The notes under the pieces are model-generated. The model was not told where the DNA came from. It worked only from the letters and a program-made list of their open reading frames with translations, and did not search any database. From Pseudomonas paraglycinae (GTDB lineage Bacteria > Pseudomonadota > Gammaproteobacteria > Pseudomonadales > Pseudomonadaceae): a DNA stretch of 64,000 bases. The position numbers and the translations under genes are program-made. Shown in pieces: positions 55,811 to 64,000 of this stretch. The DNA is taken from contig NZ_BQHR01000016.1 in assembly GCF_021601625.1 (NCBI RefSeq), positions 62,001 to 126,000 on the forward strand. The letters are read 5' to 3'. Each line of letters starts with the position of its first letter. The stretch's first letter is position 1.

Positions 55811-56751
55811 TGGCCAAGATTCTCACCCTGACCCTCAACCCGGCGCTGGACCTTACGGTGCAGTTGCCACGTCTGGAGGCCGGTCAGGTCAACCGCAGCG
55901 ACGAGATGCACACCCACGCCGCCGGAAAGGGCGTCAACGTCGCACAAGTGCTGGCCGACCTCGGTCATGAACTGACGGTCAGCGGCTTTCTCGGCGAAGA
56001 CAATCTGCAAGCCTTCGAAACCCTGTTCGCCAAACGTGGCTTCACCGATGCGTTTATCCGGGTGCCCGGCGATACCCGCAGCAACATCAAGGTGGCGGAA
56101 CAGGACGGACGCATCACCGACATCAATGGCCCGGGTCCGGTTGTGGGCGTGGTGGCGCAACAGGCGTTGCTGGAGCGTCTGGTGCAGATCGCGCCGGGGC
56201 ATGACGCGGTTGTAGTTGCGGGCAGCTTGCCGCGCGGAGTCACTGCGCAGTGGTTGCGCGAACTGGTCGAACGCTTGAAGGCGTTGGGCCTGAAAGTCGC
56301 CCTGGACACCAGCGGCGACGCCCTGCGCGCGGCGCTCAAGGCCGGCCCGTGGCTGATCAAGCCGAACACTGAAGAGCTGGCCGATGCGCTGGGCTGTGAA
56401 GTGGTGTCCCACGCGTCTCAGGCTGAAGCGGCCAATCGGTTGCACGCCCAAGGCATCGAGCATGTGGTGATTTCCCACGGCGCCGACGGTGTGAACTGGT
56501 TCAGCGTCGGCTCGGCGCTGCACGCGACGCCGCCGAAAGTCAGCGTCGCCAGCACGGTCGGTGCCGGCGATTCGTTGCTGGCCGGCATGCTCCACGGTCT
56601 GCTCAGCGCCGACACGCTGGAACAAACCCTGCGCACGGCCACCGCAATTGCGGCGCAGGCGGTAACCCAGATCGGTTTCGGTATTCACGATGCTGCGCAA
56701 CTGGTGCAGCTCGAACAGGGCGTGCGCGTGCGCCCCCTGACAGAACAATAA
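55810..56751 (+). CDS. fruK: 1-phosphofructokinase
   Basis: A 313-residue PfkB-family kinase converting fructose-1-phosphate to fructose-1,6-bisphosphate. It starts MAKILTLTLNPALDLTV, has the ribokinase glycine motif GKGVNVAQVLADLGH, and the PfkB signature with catalytic Asp near VGAGDSLLAGMLHGL. The start overlaps fruB by 1 base, and fruA follows after 11 bases. By removing fructose-1-phosphate it also resets Cra. Confidence 0.97.
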   Translation: MAKILTLTLNPALDLTVQLPRLEAGQVNRSDEMHTHAAGKGVNVAQVLADLGHELTVSGFLGEDNLQAFETLFAKRGFTDAFIRVPGDTRSNIKVAEQDGRITDINGPGPVVGVVAQQALLERLVQIAPGHDAVVVAGSLPRGVTAQWLRELVERLKALGLKVALDTSGDALRAALKAGPWLIKPNTEELADALGCEVVSHASQAEAANRLHAQGIEHVVISHGADGVNWFSVGSALHATPPKVSVASTVGAGDSLLAGMLHGLLSADTLEQTLRTATAIAAQAVTQIGFGIHDAAQLVQLEQGVRVRPLTEQ

Positions 56752-56762
56752 GAGGGTTTGTC

Positions 56763-58496
56763 ATGAAGTTAGCCATTGTCACGGCCTGCCCGAACGGCAT
56801 GGTCACCAGTGTGCTGTGCGCCCGGTTGCTGGATGCCGCGGCCCAGCGTCAGGGCTGGAGCACCAGCGTCGAAGTGGTGGATGCGGCGCACCCGGAACGC
56901 GAGTTGTCGGCGGCCACCATCGAGGCCGCCGAGTGGGTGTTGCTGGTGGCCACGGGACCGGTGGACATGACCCGGTTCATCGGCAAGAAAGTCTTTCGGA
57001 TTGCACCGGCGCAAGCCCTGCAGGATGTGGAAGAAGTACTGCGGCGTGGCGCGGTCGAGGCCGAGGTTTACGTCGCTGCCGAAACGCCGCCCTTGGTTGC
57101 CAGCGCTCAAGCGCCGCGTCTGGTCGCTGTCACTGCGTGCCCGACCGGCGTCGCCCACACCTTCATGGCCGCCGAAGCCTTGCAGCAAGCCGCCAAGCGT
57201 CTGGGCTACGACCTGCAAGTCGAAACCCAGGGCTCGGTCGGCGCGCGAAATCCGCTGAGTGCGGCAGCCATCGCCGAGGCTGACGTGGTGCTGCTGGCAG
57301 CTGACATCGAAGTCGCGACCGAGCGTTTCGCCGGCAAGAAAATTTACCGCTGCGGCACCGGGATTGCGTTGAAACAGTCCGAAGCCACGCTGAAAAAAGC
57401 CCTGGCCGAAGGTGTCGTGGAAAGCGCTGCCGGCGACGGCAAGGCCCCGGCCAAACAAGAGAAAAGCGGCGTCTACAAACACCTGCTGACCGGTGTGTCG
57501 TTCATGCTGCCAATGGTGGTGGCGGGTGGTCTGATGATCGCCTTGTCGTTCGTGTTCGGCATCACTGCATTCAAGGAAGAAGGCACGCTGGCGGCGGCGC
57601 TGATGCAGATCGGCGGCGAGACCGCGTTCAAGTTGATGGTGCCGCTGCTGGCCGGTTACATCGCCTGGTCGATTGCCGACCGCCCCGGACTCGCGCCGGG
57701 CATGATCGGTGGTTTGCTGGCGAGCACCCTGGGCGCCGGCTTCATTGGCGGGATCGTTGCCGGTTTTATCGCAGGCTACGCGGCCAAGGCGATCAGTCGG
57801 TATGTGGCGCTCCCGCAAAGTCTCGAAGCGCTGAAACCGATTCTGATCATCCCGTTGTTCGCCAGTCTGTTCACCGGGCTGGTGATGATTTACGTGGTCG
57901 GCAAACCGGTGGCCGGGATGCTCGCGGCGCTGACGCATTTTCTCGACAGCATGGGCACCACCAACGCGATTCTGCTCGGTGTGCTGCTGGGCGGCATGAT
58001 GTGCGTCGACCTCGGCGGGCCGATCAACAAGGCTGCGTATGCATTCTCGGTGGGGCTGCTGGCCTCGCAGAGTTACGCACCGATGGCCGCGACCATGGCC
58101 GCCGGCATGGTGCCGCCGATTGGTCTCGGCATCGCCACGTTCATCGCCCGGCGCAAGTTCGCCCAGACTGAACGCGAAGCCGGTAAAGCGGCGCTGGTGC
58201 TCGGGTTGTGCTTCATCTCCGAAGGGGCGATTCCGTTTGCCGCGAAAGACCCGTTGCGGGTGATCCCGGCGAGCATTGCCGGCGGTGCGTTGACCGGTGC
58301 GCTGTCGATGTATTTCGGCTGCAAGCTGATGGCGCCGCACGGTGGGCTGTTCGTGCTGGCGATTCCGAACGCGATCAACCATGCGCTGTTGTACCTGCTG
58401 GCGATTGTCGCGGGCAGTCTGCTGACGGCGGTGGTGTACGCGCTGGTCAAGCGGCCGGAAGCCGTGGAGCTGGCGCTGGAGCCCGCGAAGGCGTGA
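56763..58496 (+). CDS. fruA: PTS fructose transporter subunit EIIBC
   Basis: A 577-residue permease that imports fructose as fructose-1-phosphate. Two EIIB domains are in tandem: the first has TACPNGMVTS with Cys9, the second TACPTGVAHTFMAAEAL with Cys126, the likely phosphorylated residue. A linker near residues 225-240 leads to EIIC with about eight to ten membrane helices (LLTGVSFMLPMVVAGGLMIAL onward). The duplicated EIIB is also found in E. coli FruA. Confidence 0.96.
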   Translation: MKLAIVTACPNGMVTSVLCARLLDAAAQRQGWSTSVEVVDAAHPERELSAATIEAAEWVLLVATGPVDMTRFIGKKVFRIAPAQALQDVEEVLRRGAVEAEVYVAAETPPLVASAQAPRLVAVTACPTGVAHTFMAAEALQQAAKRLGYDLQVETQGSVGARNPLSAAAIAEADVVLLAADIEVATERFAGKKIYRCGTGIALKQSEATLKKALAEGVVESAAGDGKAPAKQEKSGVYKHLLTGVSFMLPMVVAGGLMIALSFVFGITAFKEEGTLAAALMQIGGETAFKLMVPLLAGYIAWSIADRPGLAPGMIGGLLASTLGAGFIGGIVAGFIAGYAAKAISRYVALPQSLEALKPILIIPLFASLFTGLVMIYVVGKPVAGMLAALTHFLDSMGTTNAILLGVLLGGMMCVDLGGPINKAAYAFSVGLLASQSYAPMAATMAAGMVPPIGLGIATFIARRKFAQTEREAGKAALVLGLCFISEGAIPFAAKDPLRVIPASIAGGALTGALSMYFGCKLMAPHGGLFVLAIPNAINHALLYLLAIVAGSLLTAVVYALVKRPEAVELALEPAKA

Positions 58497-58555
58497 GGTG
58501 TCACACCCCTTTCATCTAGCAGTGCTTAAGTTTTCCTTTTTTCAGGGAGAACACC

Positions 58556-60097
58556 ATGAGCGATTTCAATCCCGGTCGCCGGCGCGTGATGCAAGCCGTC
58601 GGCGCCGGACTGCTGATGCCGGGGCTGGCGCCGGCCGTGATCGCGTCGGTCAAGGATCGACCGCAACTCACTGACGGCGTGCAATCCGGCGACTTGCAGG
58701 GCGACCGGGCGATGATCTGGAGCCGCGCCGACCGCCCCGCGCAGATGGTGGTGGAGTGGGACACCCGCAGCCAGTTCCGCCATCCGCGCCGGGTCGTCTC
58801 GGCACTGGCCGATGCGCGCAGCGATTTCACCGCTCGCGTCGAACTCACCGGGTTACCCGCCGATCAGGCGATTTTCTACCGCGTGTATTTCAAGGACGCC
58901 CGCACCGGCGTCGCCAGCGAACCGTGGCTCGGTCACTTGCGCAGTGCACCGACCGCGCGGCGCAATATCCGCTTCGTGTGGAGCGGCGACACCGTCGGCC
59001 AGGGCTTCGGCATCAACCCCGATATCGGCGGCATGCGCATCTATGAAGCCATGCGCATGCGCCTGCCGGACTTCTTTATCCACAGCGGCGACACCATCTA
59101 TGCCGACGGCCCGGTGCCGGCGCAACTGACCACGGAGGGTGGCCGGATCTGGCGCAACCTCACCACGGAGGCCAAGAGCAAAGTCGCCCAGACCCTCGAC
59201 GATTATCGCGGCAATTACCGCTACAACCTGATGGACGAAAACGTCCGCCGCTTCAATGCCGAAGTGCCGCAGATCTGGCAGTGGGACGACCATGAAGTGG
59301 TCAACAACTGGTCGCCGGGCAAACAGCTCGACGAACGTTATCAGGAAAAAAATATCCATACCCTGGTCGGCCGTGCGCGCCAGGCCTGGCTCGAATATTC
59401 GCCGATGCGTTTGCAGGCTGCCGATGGCGGCGGGCGCATCTATCGCAAGCTGAGCTACGGGCCGATGCTCGATGTGTTCGTGCTCGACATGCGCAGTTAT
59501 CGCGGGGCCAACGATGACAATCTCGGGGCGGAAAAACCGTTCCTCGGGCGCGAGCAATTGAACTGGCTCAAGCGCGGATTGAAGGCCTCTAAAGCCCAGT
59601 GGAAAGTGATCGCCGCTGATATGCCGATCGGTCTTGGCGTGCCGGATGGCGAGGTCAGTCCCGGTGTTGCGCGCTGGGAAGCGGTGGCCAACGGCGACCC
59701 CGGCCCGGCGCAGGGACGTGAGCTGGAAATCGCCGAACTGCTGGGTTTTTTGCGCGCGCAGCAGGTGCGCAATTTCGTGTTCCTGACGGCGGACGTGCAT
59801 TACTGCGCGGCGCATCACTATCACCCGAATCGCGCGGCGTTCCAGGATTTCGAACCGTTCTGGGAGTTTGTCGCAGGACCGTTGAGCGCCGGCAGTTTCG
59901 GACCCAATCCGCTGGACAAGACCTTTGGCCCGCAAGTGGTGTTCGAGAAGGCGCCGGCGGTACAGAACGCCTCGCCGTTTGCCGGGTTTCAGTTTTTCGG
60001 TGAGGTGAACATTGACGGCCAGAGCGGGGAGATGAGCGTGGTGTTGCGGGATCTGGAGGGTGTTGCGGTGTTCGAGCAGAAGCTGCAGCCGGTCTGA
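58556..60097 (+). CDS. PhoD-like alkaline phosphatase family protein, Tat-exported
   Basis: A 513-residue metallophosphatase of the PhoD type. The N-terminus GRRRVMQAVGAGLLMPG with a hydrophobic core and an AxA-like end looks like a twin-arginine signal, so export to the periplasm or membrane is likely. Metal-site motifs are WSGDTVG, FFIHSGDTIYADGP, WDDHEVVNNW and TADVHYCAAHHY. Substrates in the family are phosphodi- or monoesters; the specific one is unknown. It lies 59 bases after fruA, without a clear terminator, and is followed by a REP-like hairpin. Confidence 0.88.
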   Translation: MSDFNPGRRRVMQAVGAGLLMPGLAPAVIASVKDRPQLTDGVQSGDLQGDRAMIWSRADRPAQMVVEWDTRSQFRHPRRVVSALADARSDFTARVELTGLPADQAIFYRVYFKDARTGVASEPWLGHLRSAPTARRNIRFVWSGDTVGQGFGINPDIGGMRIYEAMRMRLPDFFIHSGDTIYADGPVPAQLTTEGGRIWRNLTTEAKSKVAQTLDDYRGNYRYNLMDENVRRFNAEVPQIWQWDDHEVVNNWSPGKQLDERYQEKNIHTLVGRARQAWLEYSPMRLQAADGGGRIYRKLSYGPMLDVFVLDMRSYRGANDDNLGAEKPFLGREQLNWLKRGLKASKAQWKVIAADMPIGLGVPDGEVSPGVARWEAVANGDPGPAQGRELEIAELLGFLRAQQVRNFVFLTADVHYCAAHHYHPNRAAFQDFEPFWEFVAGPLSAGSFGPNPLDKTFGPQVVFEKAPAVQNASPFAGFQFFGEVNIDGQSGEMSVVLRDLEGVAVFEQKLQPV

Positions 60098-60111
60098 ATG
60101 CAGCGCTGAAC

Positions 60112-60137
60112 CTGTGGGAGCAAGGTTGCTCCCACAG
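60112..60137. repeat. REP-like GTGGGAGCAA palindrome
   Basis: CTGTGGGAGCAA and TTGCTCCCACAG form a perfect twelve-pair hairpin with a GG turn. It shares the GGGAGC/GCTCCC core with 18999-19018 and lies between two convergent genes, where it may also stop transcription. Confidence 0.75.
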
Positions 60138-60151
60138 TGACCCAAGGTGAA

Positions 60152-62680
60152 TCAGTAAACGTCGCGGCGATAGCGACCCTGTTCGATCAGGCGTTCGACT
60201 TCAGCGGCGCCCAGCACTTCATTGAGCACCTGATCCACGCCCGACGCCATGCCTTGAAGGCTGCCGCAGATGTAGATCACTGCACCGTCCGCCAGCCATT
60301 TCTTCAACTCGCCGGCCGATTCGCGCAGACGATCCTGCACGTAAATCTTCTCGGACTGATCCCGCGAGAACGCCAGATCCAGGCGTTCCAGATCGCCATT
60401 GATCAACCACTCTTCCAGCTCCGCACGGCAGAGGAAATCGTGCTCGCGATTGCGCTCGCCAAACAGCAGCCAATGACGCTGCTGATTGTCGGCGATCCGC
60501 GCCTTGAGCAAGCTGCGCAGCCCGGCGAGGCCAGTGCCGTTGCCCAGCAGGATCATTGGCACCGGAGCGTTCGGCAGATGGAAACCGCTGTTGCGGCGGA
60601 CCCGCAGGCTGATGCTGCCGCCGACCGGAGCATGCTCGGTCAGCCAGCCGGAACCGATGCCGAGGCTGCCGTCGGCGTGTTGTTCCTGACGCACGATCAG
60701 CTCCAGCACGCCGTCGGCGGCAATCGAGGCGATCGAGTACTCGCGCATCGCCAGCGGCACCATCGCATCGACCAGCGCCTGAGCGTGCAGGCCCACCAGA
60801 TGCGCGCGGTGCTCGGGCAGCTGGCGGGTGGCGAGGGCGACCTCCAGCGACTCTTCCAGGCCGTTGACCTTGACGCTGGTTTCACCACGGATGCCGAGGC
60901 CGTCGAGGAAATGCTCGATCGCCCACGGGCAGTTGCGTGGCAGTACTTCCACCAGATCGCCGGCCAGCCAGCTGCGGGAGGTCGGCGCGGTCAGGCCGAG
61001 CAGGAAGACGGGGGATCCGCTGCTGTCCGGGTTCATCAGGTCGCGGCGCACCAGCGTCCAGTTCTCGTAGCTCGGCGCTTGCCAGGTGTCGACCGGTGCT
61101 TGCCCGGTGATCAGGCCGAGCTGGGTCTGCCAGTGACGCAGGGCGTAAGGATCGCCGCTGTCGACTTCCACCGGGGCGAACAGGGTTTTGCCGCCGTGCT
61201 CGCCGAGCCATTGATGCAGGCGTCGGGCGAAACCGCAGAAGTGCTGATACTGACGGTCGCCGAGGCCGAGGACGGCATAGTTGAGGCTGTCGAGGGTCGA
61301 GGCGTTCTTCAACACCTTGCGCTCGAAACCGCGAGCGCTGTCCGGCGCTTCGCCGTCGCCGAAGGTGCTGACCACGAACAGCGCGTTGTTCGATTCGCGC
61401 AGATCCTGCTCGCTGACATTCGCCAGCGGCTGCACCTTCACCGGCAATCCGGCCGCCTGTAACTGGCCGGCGGTCTGCCACGCCAGTTGCTCGGCAAAAC
61501 CGCTCTGGCTGGCGAAACCGATCAGCCACGCCGGTGTATCGCCGGCCGGTTGGTCGAGACCTTTGCGGGCATCCTTGATCTGCTTTTTCTTGCGGCGGCG
61601 ATCCAGATACAGCAACCAGCCGGTGATGAAGAACAGTGGCATCAACACCGCCGCGACTGTGACGATGATCCGTCCGACCAATCCGAAATAGCTGCCGACA
61701 TGCAGCGCGTAAATGCTGGTCAGCAATTGCGCCTTGAAGCTTTTGTCGGCGTAGCGGTCGACGCGCTTGACCACGCCGGTGGCCGGGTCGAGGGTGATCT
61801 GGTTCAGCGCGCGGTCATGGGGCGAGCTGTCGAGCAGATAGAACACGGTCGCCGGTTGGCCGGCCACCGGCGGCATGCGGATGTTGTAGGAGGCGAGGCC
61901 CGGACCTGCGGAACTGTAGATGCTGACCCACATCGCGGCGTAATCGGCAGTCGGCGCCGGGCCTTCGGGGGCCGGGCCACGACCGCCGCGCACGCGCTCG
62001 TTTTGCGGCGCATCGGAGAGCAATTTGGTCAGGCCCTTGTTGTACCACTCATAGGACCAGGACAGTCCGGTCAGCGCCAGCAGCAGGTAAACCAGCATGC
62101 ACCAGGTGCCGAACACCGAGTGCAGATCCCAGTTGAAGCTGCGGCCCTTTTTCTTCCAGTCGAGGGTCAGCCACACGCGCCAGCTGTTCCACTGGCGCGG
62201 CCAGCGCAGGTACAGGCCAGACAGGCAGAAGAACAGCAGCATCAGGGTGCAGGCGCCGGTGATGTTGCGGCCGGTATCGCCCATGGCGAGGAACCGGTGC
62301 AGTCGCAGCATCAGGCCGAAGAAGTCCTGGCCGGTGGCGTCGCCCTTGAACTCGGCGGTGTAGGGATCGAAGTAGCGCATCTCGCCCCGGCGCTCGCCTT
62401 TGGGCGGGGTGAACCAGACGCGGCCGGCGCTGCCGCTTTCGGTCTCGACCGAGAGCATCGAGACTTTCTTGCCCGAGGCCGCTTCGATCTGCGCCACCAG
62501 GTCGGCGGGCGGCAGGACGCCAGCGACCTGCTTCTCGACCTGCAACACGGAAGGGTTGAGGGCTTTGAGGATTTCGTCCTGAAACGAATAGGCAGCACCG
62601 GTGATGCCCATCAGGGCCAGCACCAGCCCGGCAGTGATGCCAAAAAACCAGTGCAACTGGAACAGGGTTTTCTTCAACAC
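60152..62680 (-). CDS. piuB: PepSY ferric reductase fused to flavodoxin/NADPH reductase (PiuB-like)
   Basis: An 842-residue inner-membrane protein with three parts. The N-terminal PepSY module (1-370) has four or more membrane helices, starting [19 protein letters not shown], with histidines that may bind haem. A flavodoxin-like domain (about 385-540, [12 protein letters not shown]) and an FAD/NADPH reductase domain (about 560-842, [19 protein letters not shown] and [15 protein letters not shown]) follow. It likely uses NADPH to reduce ferric iron or siderophore delivered by the adjacent TonB receptor. The start is GTG at 62680. P. aeruginosa piuB/piuA are the probable relatives. Confidence 0.85.
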   Translation of the reverse strand: MLKKTLFQLHWFFGITAGLVLALMGITGAAYSFQDEILKALNPSVLQVEKQVAGVLPPADLVAQIEAASGKKVSMLSVETESGSAGRVWFTPPKGERRGEMRYFDPYTAEFKGDATGQDFFGLMLRLHRFLAMGDTGRNITGACTLMLLFFCLSGLYLRWPRQWNSWRVWLTLDWKKKGRSFNWDLHSVFGTWCMLVYLLLALTGLSWSYEWYNKGLTKLLSDAPQNERVRGGRGPAPEGPAPTADYAAMWVSIYSSAGPGLASYNIRMPPVAGQPATVFYLLDSSPHDRALNQITLDPATGVVKRVDRYADKSFKAQLLTSIYALHVGSYFGLVGRIIVTVAAVLMPLFFITGWLLYLDRRRKKKQIKDARKGLDQPAGDTPAWLIGFASQSGFAEQLAWQTAGQLQAAGLPVKVQPLANVSEQDLRESNNALFVVSTFGDGEAPDSARGFERKVLKNASTLDSLNYAVLGLGDRQYQHFCGFARRLHQWLGEHGGKTLFAPVEVDSGDPYALRHWQTQLGLITGQAPVDTWQAPSYENWTLVRRDLMNPDSSGSPVFLLGLTAPTSRSWLAGDLVEVLPRNCPWAIEHFLDGLGIRGETSVKVNGLEESLEVALATRQLPEHRAHLVGLHAQALVDAMVPLAMREYSIASIAADGVLELIVRQEQHADGSLGIGSGWLTEHAPVGGSISLRVRRNSGFHLPNAPVPMILLGNGTGLAGLRSLLKARIADNQQRHWLLFGERNREHDFLCRAELEEWLINGDLERLDLAFSRDQSEKIYVQDRLRESAGELKKWLADGAVIYICGSLQGMASGVDQVLNEVLGAAEVERLIEQGRYRRDVY

Positions 62681-62767
62681 GTCGCTTGCCTTGTCCGTTC
62701 GGAAATTGTGTTCACGGCGTGCATTATGCCGTGGCCTATCGAGAAACGTTCTTTATTACGCACAAAA

Positions 62768-62793
62768 GCCCCGCTCAAATGAATGAACGGGGC
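62768..62793 (-). terminator. Terminator of the TonB receptor gene
   Basis: GCCCCG and CGGGGC pair around a 14-base loop, and on the minus strand the stem leads into TTTTGTG. It lies 20 bases after the receptor stop codon and about 90 bases before piuB. Confidence 0.7.
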
Positions 62794-62812
62794 CCGGTAC
62801 TTCCCTCTTCGA

Positions 62813-64000
62813 TCAGAAGTGGAAGTTGGTGCTCAGCAATGCCGTACGGCCCGCCGCCTGGTTGGCGAAGTGAGTCGAGAAGGCCTTGTCGTAGTAGGTT
62901 TCGTTGGTCAGGTTCTGCACGTTCAGTTGCAGGTCGACGTTCTTGCTCAGCTTGTACGCCGCCATCGCGTCGTAGCGAACGTAGGAATCGACCATGGTGG
63001 TGTTGGCCACGCTGCCGAACACGTCATCCACGTAGAACGCACCGCCACCGATAGTCAGCTTCGGCGTGACCTGGTAAGTGGTCCACAGGCTGGCGCTGTT
63101 TTTCGGCGTGTTAGGCAGCTCGTTGCCGTTGTTGGCCTTGTTGGCCGGCAGGTCGCCACCGTCAACCTGTTCGCTGTCCATGTAGGCGTAACCGGCGAAC
63201 ACTTGCCACTTGTCGGTGATCTTGCCGCTGGCGGACAACTCGATACCTTGTACACGCGTCTTGCCGGCGTTTTCGTACGAAGTGGTATCAACCTGGACAC
63301 GCGCGTTTTCTTTCTCGGTGCGGAAGATGTCGGCGGTCAGCGACAGGCGATCGTTCAGCAGATCCCACTTGGTACCGATTTCGTAGTTCTTGGTGGTTTC
63401 CGGCTCCATGTCGCTCTTGAGCAGGTTGCCGTTGCGATCCGGCGTGCCGCCCAGCGGGTTGCCTTCCTGACCTTCACCCAGGGTGTTGCCCGGCGGAGTG
63501 GCCGAGGTGGCGTAGGACGCGTAGATGCTGCCGTTCTCTGCCGGCTTGTAGACGATGCCGAGCTGACCGGTGACGAACTCGCTGGTGTCAGAACCTTTGG
63601 AGGTGGTGTTGCCGGCGGCGGTGTAGGTCTTGTAGCCGGTTTCGAAGTGGTCGTAACGCAGGCCCATGTTCACCAGCCATTGCTCGGACAGCTCCAGGGT
63701 GTCGAACGCATACAGCGCGTAGGTATCGGACTGGGTGTCGGTGCCGGCGTAGTTGCGCGAGATTGCGCCGTTCCACGGATCGTTCGGGTTCGGGTTCGAC
63801 AGCGAGGTGCAATTGTAGCCGCTGGCAGCACCGATCAGGCCCGGGTTGCAGTTGGTGGTCACGGCCGAGGTGCGCGGCGTGGTGTCGGTGTTGACGTTGT
63901 ACGAGGATTTGCTGCTTTCCTCACGGGTGTATTCGACACCGGTGGAGAAGCTGTTCTTGAAGCCGGCGAGGTAGAAGTTGCCGAACAGGTCGGTCTGGTT
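62813..64000 (-). CDS. piuA: TonB-dependent siderophore receptor, C-terminal part (PiuA-like)
   Basis: The last 395 residues of an outer-membrane receptor; the frame is open to position 64000, so the plug and early barrel lie outside the window. Repeated amphipathic strands, loops rich in Gly and Asn, and the motifs GIVYKPAENGSIYASYAT, YEIGTKWDLLNDRLSLTADIF and VDLQLNVQNLTNETYYDKAF are typical of ferric-siderophore receptors. The end LLSTNFHF has the terminal Phe needed for barrel assembly. The likely role is ferric-catecholate or hydroxamate uptake with PiuB. The exact ligand is unknown. Confidence 0.9.
   Translation of the reverse strand, partial: NQTDLFGNFYLAGFKNSFSTGVEYTREESSKSSYNVNTDTTPRTSAVTTNCNPGLIGAASGYNCTSLSNPNPNDPWNGAISRNYAGTDTQSDTYALYAFDTLELSEQWLVNMGLRYDHFETGYKTYTAAGNTTSKGSDTSEFVTGQLGIVYKPAENGSIYASYATSATPPGNTLGEGQEGNPLGGTPDRNGNLLKSDMEPETTKNYEIGTKWDLLNDRLSLTADIFRTEKENARVQVDTTSYENAGKTRVQGIELSASGKITDKWQVFAGYAYMDSEQVDGGDLPANKANNGNELPNTPKNSASLWTTYQVTPKLTIGGGAFYVDDVFGSVANTTMVDSYVRYDAMAAYKLSKNVDLQLNVQNLTNETYYDKAFSTHFANQAAGRTALLSTNFHF

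Noticed and set aside
62681-62767. Fur box upstream of piuB
   Set aside because: I looked for the 19-base GATAATGATAATCATTATC-type palindrome in this gap and found only short A/T-rich stretches, not a convincing match.

Overview
The window is a stretch of Pseudomonas core chromosome, most likely from the P. fluorescens group. It has GC-rich codon use. From 9.7 to 42.6 kb the gene order follows the P. aeruginosa block running from lldR/lldP through smpB, ratA-rnfH, omlA, fur, recN, grpE-dnaK-dnaJ, dapB, carAB-greA, ftsH, nusA-infB and pnp. A second familiar block is nadC-DUF1631-ampD-ampE-chemoreceptor. The strain, and possible rearrangement at the block junctions, are inference. I see no CRISPR array, insertion sequence or complete prophage.

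Layout. 0-1.7 kb: a partial unknown ORF leaving the left edge, an isochorismatase-like hydrolase, tmRNA (ssrA) on the minus strand, and a small secreted protein. 1.8-10.5 kb: a lactate module with lldP, lutABC and a D-lactate dehydrogenase on the minus strand, opposite the GntR regulator lldR, with a palindromic operator beside lldP. 10.5-16.1 kb: smpB (tmRNA partner), an NSS-type Na+ symporter, ratA-rnfH, bamE/omlA, fur (with no cysteine) and recN. 16.3-21.2 kb: grpE, dnaK, dnaJ and dapB; grpE and dnaK each have a convincing sigma-32 promoter. 21.4-26.8 kb: carA (TTG start, behind a leader terminator), carB, greA and a small membrane protein. 26.8-33.4 kb: yhbY divergent from rlmE, then ftsH, folP, glmM, tpiA and secG. 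33.4-42.6 kb: tRNA-Leu(GAG), initiator tRNA-Met, then rimP-nusA-infB-rbfA-truB-rpsO-pnp.

42.7-50.9 kb: tRNA-Thr(CGT), a DUF6388-like protein, nadC, a DUF1631 protein, ampD-ampE (peptidoglycan recycling and beta-lactamase control), a chemoreceptor, and an unrecognised zinc-ribbon membrane protein. 50.9-58.5 kb: tatD and cra/fruR divergent from the fructose PTS operon fruB-fruK-fruA, with a Cra operator between. 58.6-64 kb: a PhoD-like phosphatase, a PiuB-like ferric reductase fused to an NADPH-flavin module, and a TonB-dependent receptor cut off by the right edge.

Functionally this is central physiology: translation and ribosome rescue, protein folding, pyrimidine/arginine precursor synthesis, lactate and fructose uptake, and iron supply. 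I found no convincing new multi-gene system. The better leads are regulatory (leader terminators before carA and rimP, a sigma-32 promoter overlapping the grpE stop codon, a symmetric palindrome between yhbY and rlmE) and a few proteins (cysteine-free Fur, the zinc-ribbon membrane protein, the left-edge ORF beside tmRNA).
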